Below, piece by piece: positions 27,601 to 35,171 of a DNA stretch of 64,000 nt. Numbering within the stretch: the first letter of the stretch is position 1; every line of letters begins with the position of its first letter. The stretch is from Paraburkholderia sp. SOS3. Its GTDB lineage: Bacteria > Pseudomonadota > Gammaproteobacteria > Burkholderiales > Burkholderiaceae. A program made the position numbers and the translations under genes. The DNA is taken from the NCBI RefSeq assembly GCF_001922345.1, contig NZ_CP018812.1:2294001-2358000 (forward strand), written 5' to 3'. The notes under the pieces were generated by a model, which did not search any database, was not told where the DNA came from, and worked only from the letters and a program-made list of their open reading frames with translations.

Positions 27601-29841
27601 ACCGTCCGGCTTCACGAGTTGCGGTTCGGCGCTCAGCACGATGTGGTCGGCTGCGCCGGCAGTCACGAGCTGATCCTGCGCGACCACTTCCTGCCGGTCG
27701 TTCAGACACTGGGCCACGAGCGTGCCCGCCTGAAACTGCACGTTATCCCAGTGCACCTGCCCGGGCAGCAGCGTCGTACTCTGCGTCAGATTCGCGCTCG
27801 AATCCGAAGACGTCGGATTCGGCACCTGCGGCGCGCCGACCGGCTGTCCGTTGAGCATAAGGCCGACCTGCGGACAGTTACTGAACGCATTCACGGTCAC
27901 GAGACCCGAGCGGTTCCACGTGTGCGCGAGTTTAACGACCGGTTTGCGATCGAACGGCGTCCAGGCCGCTTCGTAGATGTAGTACAGCAGGCGCGGCAGG
28001 CGGTTCTGGTCCATCATCGATGCGCCGTTGCCGCGCACTTCGGAATTCAGCGTACCGTCGACCTGGTCGACGATTTCGCCCGGCGTGTCCGCAAGATACC
28101 AGTGTGCGATACCCATCGACTGGATCGCCACGCTCTGCACCCAGTTGTTCACGTATGGCGCGGCAAACGCAAGCTCGAAGTCGTACTTCGCGCGGCCAAC
28201 GCCGTTACCCCAGTATTCGGAGCCGACCGATGGCGTATCGGGGAAGTCGCGCTTCACGCCGATGTCGCAGCCGTCGCCGCTACAGCCGAGCAGCCCGCCG
28301 TTCGCCGGATTCGGCGTACGGTCGGCCTGAACGCGCGTGTTGACCGGATCCCAGGTCTGCGCGATCTGCGCGAGATCCTGCGCGAGCGAGGTGACCATCG
28401 CGCCGTTGTTCGCTTCCCACGCGAGCACCGACGGGTGGTTGCGGCCGTTGATGATCATGTCGCGATGCAGTTCTTTCTTCAGCGCGACGTCGTTCGGCGT
28501 CTCGAGACAGCCGGTCTTATCCTCCGTCTGGCACAGCGAACCGAAGCCGCCCTCGCCGTCGCCGCTCGGCTGCAACATCATGATGCCGTATGCGTCCGAA
28601 CCGTCGAGCCAGCCGGGAGCTTGCGACGAGTGACCCGGACGGTACAGTGCGCCGCCCGCCTGCGCGAGCAAGCTCAGATCGCGCCATTGCAGCGCTTCCG
28701 GCACGGCCGATCCAAGCGCCGGGAAGTCGTAACGCCCCGACGCGCCCCATAGATAGCGCGCGTGCCCGTTGAAGATCGGGAAATTCTTGTCCCACGTGAG
28801 CGTGCGGATACCGAGCGGCGTTTCCTTTGCGTCGACCACCGTGCCGTTCACGCTGATCGTGTGGATCACGTGGTACAGGTACGGACCGCCGTTCGGATCA
28901 TTGTTCGGATACCAGAGCGTCGGGTTCTTGACCGTCATGATCTGCGTGAACGTCGTCGGGTTCAGACCCGGCGGCGCGTTGGCAGCCACGTTATTGGTCT
29001 GCTCGTCGCGCGCGACGACCACACCGTTCGCATCGACGATCTGCGTCGTCAGCGTCACGGGCTGGTCGGTCGAGTACTCGTTAAGCACGTTCGTCTGCAC
29101 CTGGATCGTGGCCGAGGACGGACTCGCTGCCGTCGTCGCGACATAGGTACCCCACGTCTGCAGCACCGAGTAGACGTTCTCGGGAATGTGCAGGCGGTCC
29201 GTGATGTGCATGATCACCGGCCGAAACAGACCAGAGTCGCTCTGGCCGAAGCGAAACGCGGTGCTGAAGCCCGGCGCCTGAAAGAACGTGTCGTTGCGCG
29301 CGACCTTCACGGCGATCACGTTATCCCCGCCGTTGAAATCGAGGTACGGAGTCGCATCGACGATAAACGGGATGAAACCGACCACGTGCGTCGCGTTCGG
29401 GTTGATCGCGCTGTTGCCGTGAATCAGGTTGCCGTTGATGTACACCTGCGCACCGACATGCGCGCCCTGGAACTCGATCAGCACCTTGCGATTCTGGAAC
29501 GAGGAATCGATCTTGAAGTGCTTGCGGTACCAGGTGATGTTGCCGGTCAGCTCGCCCTCGCCGCCGCCCGACTGTTCGTTGATGAACGTGTCGTTATCGG
29601 ATGGCGACTGCGGCACGCCTTTGAAGGCCCAGCTGGAGTCGTCAAACGTTTGCGTCGAATAGAGAGCGTTGTCGCTGTCCTTGATGTACCGCCAGGGTGT
29701 CTCGCCAAGATTGATGTCGAGACGATTGGATGCCGGTACGACGACGCCCGCGACAGCGTGTGTCGCGGCGAATACCAGCAATAGCCAAAGAAGTGCAAGC
29801 CGGCCCGTGAGCCCCGATAAATGCCCAATGCGTTCGCGCAT
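21619..29841 (-). CDS. Giant secreted multidomain glycosidase: GH2-like, Ig-like, five F5/8-type C domains, GH64
   Basis: A 2740-residue exported protein; signal peptide about residues 1-32 (LALLWLLLVFAATHAVAG). Residues 35-640 are a GH2-type glycosidase (sugar-binding, Ig-like and barrel domains). Its acid/base motif reads WEANNG, with Gly480 where Glu is expected, while Glu542 in SEYWG is kept. Several Ig-like domains follow. F5/8-type C (CBM32-like) domains start near residues 1140, 1540, 1750, 1927 and 2135, each opening NLAxGxxATASxxEND. Between the first two lies an RLPTQAEA domain with three or four Cys and a Gly-Asn-rich linker. The C-terminus (about 2357-2740) is GH64 laminaripentaose-producing beta-1,3-glucanase: DWYEFT (Glu2498) and TQVDEFG (Asp2514), with the same 16-residue spacing as the catalytic pair of the Streptomyces enzyme. 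AAGGGA precedes the ATG. Probably exported by the adjacent secretion system (inference). Confidence 0.9.
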   Translation of the reverse strand: MRERIGHLSGLTGRLALLWLLLVFAATHAVAGVVVPASNRLDINLGETPWRYIKDSDNALYSTQTFDDSSWAFKGVPQSPSDNDTFINEQSGGGEGELTGNITWYRKHFKIDSSFQNRKVLIEFQGAHVGAQVYINGNLIHGNSAINPNATHVVGFIPFIVDATPYLDFNGGDNVIAVKVARNDTFFQAPGFSTAFRFGQSDSGLFRPVIMHITDRLHIPENVYSVLQTWGTYVATTAASPSSATIQVQTNVLNEYSTDQPVTLTTQIVDANGVVVARDEQTNNVAANAPPGLNPTTFTQIMTVKNPTLWYPNNDPNGGPYLYHVIHTISVNGTVVDAKETPLGIRTLTWDKNFPIFNGHARYLWGASGRYDFPALGSAVPEALQWRDLSLLAQAGGALYRPGHSSQAPGWLDGSDAYGIMMLQPSGDGEGGFGSLCQTEDKTGCLETPNDVALKKELHRDMIINGRNHPSVLAWEANNGAMVTSLAQDLAQIAQTWDPVNTRVQADRTPNPANGGLLGCSGDGCDIGVKRDFPDTPSVGSEYWGNGVGRAKYDFELAFAAPYVNNWVQSVAIQSMGIAHWYLADTPGEIVDQVDGTLNSEVRGNGASMMDQNRLPRLLYYIYEAAWTPFDRKPVVKLAHTWNRSGLVTVNAFSNCPQVGLMLNGQPVGAPQVPNPTSSDSSANLTQSTTLLPGQVHWDNVQFQAGTLVAQCLNDRQEVVAQDQLVTAGAADHIVLSAEPQLVKPDGTQFEMKANGSDAEIIHVAVVDRNGIVVPDANQEITFNVSGAAGEYRGGSDHYVSDGQDLHFHSPGWPSLYAEGGQTQIVVRSTFTPGTVTVTASSPNLGSGTVSFDVAPTGSAQTFDGKDLLIGAQQASGLQIINQPLDQKSTVGLTATFNVLAASATPLHFQWMKNNTPIQGATGFSYTTPTLQASDDQSSYSVAVSNGTDSQTSNPATLTVVQPSMPKIVAQPVPQSVTVGLTAEFDVIADGSPVLSYQWMKNGAAIQGETRPTYITPVTTLADNNTAYSVLVKNSAGQVTSNSASLTVGQGTFPSILIPPRSQSVTLGQNVTFSVSASGSDPLTYQWKHDGTVVGTNSKSLVITSATDSDNGDYTVTVSNGAGSVTAGPVTLSVSGGGATNLAIGATATSSSVENDGLGPKFVNDGSFATRWSSQAGVDPQWIQLDLGTVRTFDQIVLAWENAYADQYEIQVSNDTGDNKQWTSIHTQSAGTGGTETIPLRSTSARFVRMLGEHRHTDFGYSLFEFGVYDVPQCDAQSNTERFTPIPAKSGTYVPPSDLSQLGSGPFVPTVRDNVSGQTWQQFSTTFRQQGAQFTQDLAAEYCNSIGMRLPTQAEALTIARANYAQCAFPLPWTTWTTTDVQSTPGDAFIVDSQGNATFGIKNNTPGASLCVAGPSIVAPVIIAQPANQSAAEGTSAQFTVGIDPKSVGPFSYQWFENGKPVAITTIPTFVTAPTVASTDNGATISVIVSNGGGSASSGTATLTVTAAANGGDGGNGGNGGNGGNGGNGGNGGTPPAPSANLALGKQVTASGIENDGYQPQQAVDGNDGTRWSSAFADPQWIKVDLGSAQTFDRVVLQWQDSFAVDYQIQVSNDGSDDDSSWTPVYTETGGKGGTEDVRFKATTARYVRMHGTKRATQFGYSLFEFGVYNTANTPQFAITATSTGSGTITPAGTTQVLQGGPVTYTFTPADGNAVTAVQVDGQNVGLVSSYTFNDVLMPHTVNVTFGPSAGAVNLALGAKATASGLENDGYPASNAVDGNLNTRWSSAFIDPSWITLDFGTQRTFNRVMLFWENAHSVKYQIQTSNDGNNWTPVFTQDDGKGGVEDISFATVTARYVRMNSTQRSSDYGNSLFEFEVFNIPTTGDAGGNTGSSTGGATDPGTGSNNTGSSTGGNTGSNNNTNPVQATNGNLALGKLATASGTQGDGYPASAAVDGDLNSRWSSDFNDNAWLEVDLGQAQLFNRIVLRWENAYGSAYQLQASNDDRTWTPVFTQNAGKGGTEDLTVPATTARYVRMQGVKRASQYGYSLFEFEVYNNATTPKVAITASGDANGTLSPSGTVNIDAGATQTFTAVPAQGYGVGAMFVDGQEVGVQSTYTFTNVTGSHTISVNFVPQAASVNLALHRTATASSLENDGLPASAAVDGDLTTRFSSGFSDPQWLEVDLGTAQTFDRAVINWQDAHATAYQIQTSSDNQNWTPVFTQNEGKGGVEDLKFAAATARYVRIDMTQRSTQYGDSIFEFQLYNSGATTSAPVAAFIEQPASQTVPVGQNGHFAVLPSGNGPFTYQWRRNATPIANATSRTYDTPVTTAGDSGAVYSVVVTGPNGPVTSNDATLTVNSAFPNYTVTPGFVGVDLANNTNGAYPDDKVYVLVIARDPATGQFAWLKPDGTIVASAVSDNDAPNHLTGPDGQNYANYAFTLAQSKTLQLPKLFSGRIYVSLGSPVFLKILTDANNQIGFAGPNPQNPTDPNLNVNFDWYEFTYNDSGLWLNTTQVDEFGFPLTEDVYGSNHTFHQQTGITQRRADLFAAYASEVSSAFQPQPASQFRIMAPAKGSFAAGQPNGNYFDAYVSEVWKYYSSNSLVLNMFGNSRQFVGKVQGDQLVFSETNLNNGAFVGGTYVVNKPTTQDVLQGSGALATGNSTELAIEAQLCAALNRHVAEDVSKWANPAAWYAASPSNEYARFFHDHGISGLDYGFAYDDVNDASSTIVAPQPEHVVLGIGF

Positions 29842-30624
29842 CGTGATTCCCTTCTTCTGGTTTTACTACGCGTGGCTTTCTTTCGCCCCATTCGGCACAG
29901 CCGGTCGAAAGCGGACGTCGAAGTGATTGAGGCGCCATTGAGAGCGCTATTCCCCGGGGCGCTATGATCCGGTGTTCATTTCATCGTAAAGATTTCAACG
30001 CGAAGAACAGATGCGAAATACGAAGTTATTTCTTTCGTTGTTAATCCACCGGTACACGTTATGCAGTAACCAGAGATGGAATGGAATTTTCAGATGCGCC
30101 GGGCGTTCCCGCGCCAAGCCTTCACCGGCAAGGGGTTCCGGCGAGACGGCCAATGTCCGGCCGGTGTGTATGCAGCATGCGCATTCAGGCGACCGGCCCA
30201 GTCGTCTTTTCTTGGTGACCGGGACGAAAATTACGTGTAGAAAGGCTTTCATACACGTTTAGTAATATTTGAGAAAGAAAAGTATTCATCCAGGTGAACC
30301 CGTTGTGGTCACCGGTTTGTCATAGTCTTGTCTGCCTTTGTTATCCAACGGTTAAGCGGCGGAAATACGTCGCCTCTACCAGATCCTTTAAATTTCTTTC
30401 ATCTTATTTACGAGCCGCGCTAATGAACTCAGGTGAGGCCTTTTAAAAACAATTAAACAATTCACGCGAGGCCAGGCCGCGCTCGCTCGGCGAACTAACA
30501 GGTTTGTCCATTACCCGCTGCGCGCGATGCGCGGGAAGATGAGCAAGGCGCACTCATGCCGCGCCGCGCGCGGACGAAATCCATCGTCCCGTCGTGACTC
30601 ACATTTCGTTATCCATATTTAAAA
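29842..30624. other. 783-bp AT-richer intergenic region
   Basis: No convincing gene. It holds the upstream regions of the leftward glycosidase and the rightward metallopeptidase-like gene, both of which start at its edges. The stretch 30250-30460 is notably AT-rich for this genome (for example CTTTAAATTTCTTTCATC). An 85-codon leftward frame (29995-30252) has no recognisable features and is not called. Confidence 0.6.
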
Positions 30625-32250
30625 ATGAACACAACTATCACGGGATCGAGCCCTTGGCCGACCTCATCCAGCTTTGCCGACGCCCCGCCGCACACAAAAA
30701 TCACGCAAGACAGAAGCAGCCGCGCAGCGCAGACGAACCATGCGTTACGGCAACCGCCGCGAGCGAGGCGCGACGACCCAAGCATCCCCACCAGGACATC
30801 CGATGCGTTCGCGGATTACGTGCTGCGTGCCGGCTCCCAGGCACCCATGACCGAGGAACAGATGTTTTCCGCGCGCATCGGCATCCTGCGTTCTATTTCG
30901 GCGAGCCGCCCGCGACTGGCCGATCGGCAAACGGCCGACATGATCGGCAACACCTTGCTCGACGCGATGAACCGGTCGCCGACTTTCCGTTCGGTGGTCA
31001 GTTACAGCTTCGCCCGCAACGGCGGACGCTTCGACAACCTCACCTTCAGGAACGAATACATCCACAACGCTACCTACCTGGGTGCCATGACACCGATCGG
31101 CAGCATGACGATTTCCTACCTGCAGTCGCATGGAACGAATCCGCTGCCGGTCACTGCGGAATCCGACGCGAATCGCGCATGGAGAAACATTGGACCCTAT
31201 GTGAATCTCGGCGTGGCGCCGAACCCGGACACACCCGCTTCGCAGGCCTGGCAAGCCGTATTGATGCACGAGATCACCCATCATCTGACCGGCGCGGACG
31301 ATCCCCCCGCAAGTTCACAGGGCAGTCACCTGGGGCCGACCGAGATCATTGCGCGACGTATAGCCGGCGAGATGGGTTGGGCGCTGCCGACATTCCGCGG
31401 CTACGGCGATCCGGCTCGCGTCGCGTATCACCTGCAAGCCAACTGGACCGGGCTCCTCGAAGCGGCGCAGCGCAATGGCGCACATGAGCACTCGTTTTTC
31501 GAGCGCCTGGAAAACATCAGCGATGCGCACGACGCGAGTGCCGATTTTCATGAACTGGACCCGCCGGGCGCAGCGGGCAGCGCGACCCATAACGCCTCGG
31601 TGCTTGCGGATATGGAACCGGACGATCTCGAGCGCGTGCGCTTCCACGACGGCGAGGTATCGTTCTTCCCGTTCGCCGACAGCGCACCGGCGGGCAAACC
31701 CGACGGATACCAGAGTGCGTATGCGGCAAGCAGCGCAAGCTGGAATACGCAGGGCCGGTTTTTTCGTTACGGCGAACCGGTGGGCGGCAACCCGCACGTC
31801 CGGCAGTTCGATTTTCCCGACGGCAGCAAGGCCGTCATCACCGCGCATCAGCCGACGCTGGCCGCGAGTGACCTGACCGGATTCGAGACGGCCATGGCGG
31901 TGGGCGGCGCAGCGCTGGGCGGCGCCGTCATCGGCTTTGTCGGCAGCGGCGGCAACCCGGCCGGCGCATACCTCGGAGGCGCGGCCGGTGCTGCCGCGGG
32001 ATCGGCAATCGCAGCGAAGTTTCCCTACGACCGCATCTGGCAGGGTTACACGCTCGAGTATTTCAACCAGGGCGAGACGGCTCCGTTCTACACGCAGTCC
32101 ATGTATGCGTGGGACAGCGGCTGGAGCCGGGTCGGCTTGCTATCGAGACAGCGCGATTCGAACCTTTGGCCCGATTACGCCGATACCAACCCGGACAAGA
32201 ACTGGAACTGGTGGACGTGGAGAACGGGCAACGCGCCCAAACGCACGTGA
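30625..32250 (+). CDS. Putative HExxH zinc metallopeptidase effector with glycine-zipper segment
   Basis: A 541-residue protein of unknown family. The N-terminal 60 residues are Ser/Thr/Pro-rich and have no signal peptide (MNTTITGSSPWPTSSSFADA), the composition seen in type III effectors. Residues 214-219 read MHEITH, an HExxH zinc motif (His215, Glu216, His219). GPTEIIARRIAGEMGW follows with Glu240 as a candidate third ligand. This layout recalls the M91 (NleD-like) effector peptidases but is not a clear match. Residues about 423-462 form a Gly-zipper hydrophobic hairpin (GGAALGGAVIGFVGSGGN...GGAAGAAAGSAIAA). The C-terminus is Trp-rich (NWNWWTWRTG). No ribosome site is evident at 30625 and the real start could be further in, for example the ATG at 30847. 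Function is inferred. Confidence 0.6.
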   Translation: MNTTITGSSPWPTSSSFADAPPHTKITQDRSSRAAQTNHALRQPPRARRDDPSIPTRTSDAFADYVLRAGSQAPMTEEQMFSARIGILRSISASRPRLADRQTADMIGNTLLDAMNRSPTFRSVVSYSFARNGGRFDNLTFRNEYIHNATYLGAMTPIGSMTISYLQSHGTNPLPVTAESDANRAWRNIGPYVNLGVAPNPDTPASQAWQAVLMHEITHHLTGADDPPASSQGSHLGPTEIIARRIAGEMGWALPTFRGYGDPARVAYHLQANWTGLLEAAQRNGAHEHSFFERLENISDAHDASADFHELDPPGAAGSATHNASVLADMEPDDLERVRFHDGEVSFFPFADSAPAGKPDGYQSAYAASSASWNTQGRFFRYGEPVGGNPHVRQFDFPDGSKAVITAHQPTLAASDLTGFETAMAVGGAALGGAVIGFVGSGGNPAGAYLGGAAGAAAGSAIAAKFPYDRIWQGYTLEYFNQGETAPFYTQSMYAWDSGWSRVGLLSRQRDSNLWPDYADTNPDKNWNWWTWRTGNAPKRT

Positions 32251-32733
32251 CCTCGCCGGCGAAACGCCACGGCGTGTCGGTTTCTCTTCAACGCATGCGC
32301 GCCCGATACTGTGGATTCCAGATCATTCTCCTGATCGACGCCGTGAAGCGCCGGCCACTACTTCCCATCCGCCTCGTTGCACCCGAAGACACGCGAGAGC
32401 GCGCGCGTGCCGCACGGCGTCATAGCGAGCGGCATCGATGTGTTCGATCACGCGGCCTCGATCCTGTTTGCGTTCCGGCGTGAGGACGAACGGCTGACGC
32501 TGCCCCGACTCTCGGAACGTAAGGGCTCTACAAAAGCACGCTGTAACGGCACGCGCAGGCGCTGTGTCACCACAATCAGCTGAACCGCCGTCACGACGGG
32601 CGCTACTGGCGCCATATCGACCGAACTGCTCGTGCCGGATCAGACCGCAAGACCCGGAGTGCGCGTGCCTCACGGCATCGGTAAGCTAGTCTTTCGACAT
32701 TGAAAGGCTGCACAACGATACGAGGGATTGAAG
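32251..32733. other. 483-bp spacer without a supported gene
   Basis: Several short overlapping frames exist here, none with homology I can recognise or a good ribosome site. The region separates the metallopeptidase-like gene from the oxygenase gene. I see no strong hairpin with a T-run. Confidence 0.5.
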
Positions 32734-33504
32734 ATGAAAATCGCCATGCACGGGGCACGGCACGCCACTGACGCGGGGGCAAGCGTTTTGCCGGACCGGC
32801 CCGTCGACGAACGCGTCGCGTCGCTTGACTGGCCGCGCATCGAAGACGAGCTCGACAGCTTCGGCTGCGCGACCGCCGCGGGCCTTCTGGACCCGCAAGA
32901 GTGCGATCGGCTCGCGGGACTTTACATGCAAGACGCTATCTTCCGCTCGCGCGTCGTCATGGAGCGGCACGGCTTTGGGCGCGGCGAATACAAATATTTC
33001 GCCTACCCGCTGCCCGACATCGTCGGCACCCTGCGCGGCGCGCTCTACCCTCACCTCGTCGCCGTCGCGAATCGCTGGAACGAGGCACTGCGAATCGGCG
33101 TGCGCTATCCGTCATTGCATCGCGACTTCATCGAGCGCTGTCATCGTGCCGGGCAGACGCGGCCGACGCCGCTGCTGCTTCGATACAAGGCCGGCGACTA
33201 CAACTGTCTGCACCAAGACCTCTATGGCGAGCATGTATTTCCGATTCAGGCGGCAATTCTGCTCTCGGAACCCGGCAAGGACTTCACGGGCGGCGAATTC
33301 GTGATAACCGAGCAGCGACCGCGTATGCAGTCGCGCGCGGAAGTGGTAACGCTCAACAAGGGCGATGCCGTCATCTTTACCGTGAACAGCCGGCCCGTGC
33401 AGGGCACGCGCGGCATCTATCGCGTGAATTTGCGGCATGGGGTCAGCCGCCTTCGTTCGGGGTATCGGCACACCGTCGGCGTGATCTTTCACGACGCGCT
33501 GTGA
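32734..33504 (+). CDS. 2OG-Fe(II) oxygenase, PF09859-type
   Basis: A 256-residue protein of the bacterial oxygenase family PF09859. The double-stranded beta-helix ligands are visible: His and Asp in NCLHQDLYGEHVFPIQ, and the distal His/Arg set in VNLRHGVSRLRSGYRHTVGVIFHDA. The N-terminus DWPRIEDELDSFGCATAAGLLDPQECDRLAGLY and RYKAGDYNCLHQDLYG are characteristic of the family. In related bacteria these genes are often found near DNA alkylation repair genes such as ada/alkA, but none is adjacent here. GAGGG is 9 nt before ATG 32734; TTG 32728 is in frame just upstream. Fe(II)- and 2-oxoglutarate-dependent hydroxylation is predicted; the substrate is unknown. Confidence 0.88.
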   Translation: MKIAMHGARHATDAGASVLPDRPVDERVASLDWPRIEDELDSFGCATAAGLLDPQECDRLAGLYMQDAIFRSRVVMERHGFGRGEYKYFAYPLPDIVGTLRGALYPHLVAVANRWNEALRIGVRYPSLHRDFIERCHRAGQTRPTPLLLRYKAGDYNCLHQDLYGEHVFPIQAAILLSEPGKDFTGGEFVITEQRPRMQSRAEVVTLNKGDAVIFTVNSRPVQGTRGIYRVNLRHGVSRLRSGYRHTVGVIFHDAL

Positions 33505-33695
33505 TCGGGTGCAGCCGTTTCGTCTCACGAAAGGTAAGTGGACATTCTGCCACCGGAACAAAGGCGGCCGACAATACAAGCGATGGCAGCGATTAGCCAG
33601 CTCGCTTTGCAATTCCATTCGTCCCGGAATAGGACGGGGTGTTCGCCCGTTTGGCACTTGATACACGGCAACGTGTTTTAACGGGAGCACCCCAT

Positions 33696-34937
33696 ATGTC
33701 AAACGCTCCGCTCAGTCCTGGGAACAGCATGGCTCAAGTCACGGAAACACCCGCGTTCGATCGCCGCGTATGGCTGTTGGCGCTTGCCTTTTTCGCCATC
33801 GGCACGGATTTCAACGTCGTTTCAGGCATTTTGCCGTCGCTCGCGCAAAGCCTCGACGTCAGCGTGCCCGCTGCGGGCCAGGTCGTCAGCTCTTACGCGC
33901 TGTTCTATGCAGTATGCGCACCGGTGCTCGCGGGGCTAACGGCGCATATCCCGCGCAAACCGCTAGTCGTTATATCGCTGACGGCGTTCGCCGCCGCCAA
34001 CGCGGCGTCCGCGCTGTCTCCAACCTACGCATTCCTGATCGGCACGCGCATCGTCGCGGCTTTCGCCGCCAGCGTGTTCTCGCCGGCCGGTTACGGACTC
34101 GCCGCAACGCTCGCGAGAGCGGATCGAAGGGGCGTCGCGCTGGCCGCGGCCTTGTCGGGCATCACGATCTCGCTCGTCGTGGGTGTGCCGATCGGCGCCT
34201 ACATCGGCAACCGCTTCGGCTGGCCCAGCAGCTTCTGGTTTGTCACCGCGCTCACGCTAATCGGCGCCGCGGGCCTCGCGATGCGTTTGCCGCAAATCGA
34301 TGCGCCGGCCGCAGCGCAAGCGCCCGGTCTCGCTGCCCGCTTTGCGCCCCTGGCCAATCGCGAGGTACTGCTCGGCATGACGCCCTCGCTCGTCTGGTAC
34401 GTGGCAATGTTTTCGCTATATACGTATCTGGGCGCCGCAATGACCGAGCGCGGCATGACAAAGGAAGAACTCAGCGCCATTTATGGTGCGCTCGGCGTGG
34501 GATGCATCGCGGGCAACCATATCGGCGGCAAGCTAAGCGACCGGATCGGATCGCAGCGCGTCGTCGCCGTCGCGCTCGTCATCCAGATTGCGAACCTCGT
34601 GTGGCTTGGTCTTGCCGGGTCGTCGATGGTCGCCAATGCGTGCTCGATTGCGATTTTCGGCATGAACATGTGGTTCCTGTTCCCCGCACAGCAAAGCCGG
34701 CTCCTTTCGATCTCGCCACAGCACGGGCCGCTTGTGCTCGCCTTGAACAACTCGACGATGTACCTCGGCGGCGCCATCGGATCGGCCGCAAGCGCACTGT
34801 TGATTCGACACGGCATTGCGACGTCGAATCTGCCTTGGGTGTCGTGCGTGTTCTTCTTTGCAGCGCTCGTGCTGTTCGCGCTATGTTCGTGGGCACTGAA
34901 GCGCAGCGCCGCATCCGGACAGCAAGGCGTGGCATGA
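33696..34937 (+). CDS. MFS exporter, DHA1 family
   Basis: A 413-residue major facilitator protein with about 12 membrane helices. N-terminal half: RVWLLALAFFAIGTDFNVVSGILPSLAQSLDVSVPAAGQVVSSYALFYAVCAPVLAGLTAHIPRK, where the G-X3-D-X2-VV segment and the loop before helix 3 are typical of AraJ-like drug/sugar efflux proteins. Motif C-like SGITISLVVGVPIGAYIGNRFGW lies in helix 5. ACGGGAG before ATG 33696 supports this start rather than 33639. It could export a small molecule made or encountered by the neighbouring pathway. No adjacent enzyme gene is co-oriented except the first CGNR regulator 234 bp downstream. Confidence 0.9.
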   Translation: MSNAPLSPGNSMAQVTETPAFDRRVWLLALAFFAIGTDFNVVSGILPSLAQSLDVSVPAAGQVVSSYALFYAVCAPVLAGLTAHIPRKPLVVISLTAFAAANAASALSPTYAFLIGTRIVAAFAASVFSPAGYGLAATLARADRRGVALAAALSGITISLVVGVPIGAYIGNRFGWPSSFWFVTALTLIGAAGLAMRLPQIDAPAAAQAPGLAARFAPLANREVLLGMTPSLVWYVAMFSLYTYLGAAMTERGMTKEELSAIYGALGVGCIAGNHIGGKLSDRIGSQRVVAVALVIQIANLVWLGLAGSSMVANACSIAIFGMNMWFLFPAQQSRLLSISPQHGPLVLALNNSTMYLGGAIGSAASALLIRHGIATSNLPWVSCVFFFAALVLFALCSWALKRSAASGQQGVA

Positions 34938-35009
34938 GCGGCAGCGAGCCGTCGAGCCAACCGGTGCCCCGGTCGCACTAGCTCCCTGCTACCGCTACAC
35001 CTCGGATCT

Positions 35010-35035
35010 GGTGCCGGCCGTCAAACGCCGGCGCC
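35010..35035. other. GC-rich hairpin after the MFS gene
   Basis: Nine-base arms GGTGCCGGC/GCCGGCGCC around an 8-nt loop, 73 bp after the MFS stop. There is no T-run, so it is at best a weak terminator. Confidence 0.4.
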
Positions 35036-35108
35036 CTTCATCACCCTCCCCGCCTCCGCCATACCGCGCTCTCTGTCCGCACTCCGCACTTCCGCGAAGC
35101 GGCTTTTA

Positions 35109-35142
35109 GTAACTTGTCATATTTTCATTCAGTAGTTACGCT
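35109..35142 (+). promoter_or_regulatory. CGNR-cluster promoter/operator 1: GTAAC-TTGTCA-N15-GTTAC
   Basis: Inverted repeat GTAAC-N21-GTTAC (35109-35139). It embeds TTGTCA (-35, 35114-35119) and, 17 bp on, TACGCT (-10, 35137-35142). The implied transcript start near 35149 gives a short leader to the CGNR gene at 35172 and argues against the upstream ATG at 35145. Same architecture at 36414 (minus) and 38881. Confidence 0.6.
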
Positions 35143-35171
35143 TCATGGGTGATCTGTCCCGGAGAACCCCT

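Noticed and set aside
21139..28752. Several antisense open frames of 500-800 codons across the giant glycosidase and gspG
   Set aside because: All are Arg-rich shadow frames. The minus-strand proteins have clear domains, signal peptide and ribosome sites.
29995..30252. 85-codon leftward frame upstream of the giant glycosidase
   Set aside because: No recognisable features, in an AT-rich non-coding stretch.
30480..30624. hrp-box-like control of the metallopeptidase gene
   Set aside because: I looked for TTCG-N16-TTCG and similar elements upstream and did not see one.
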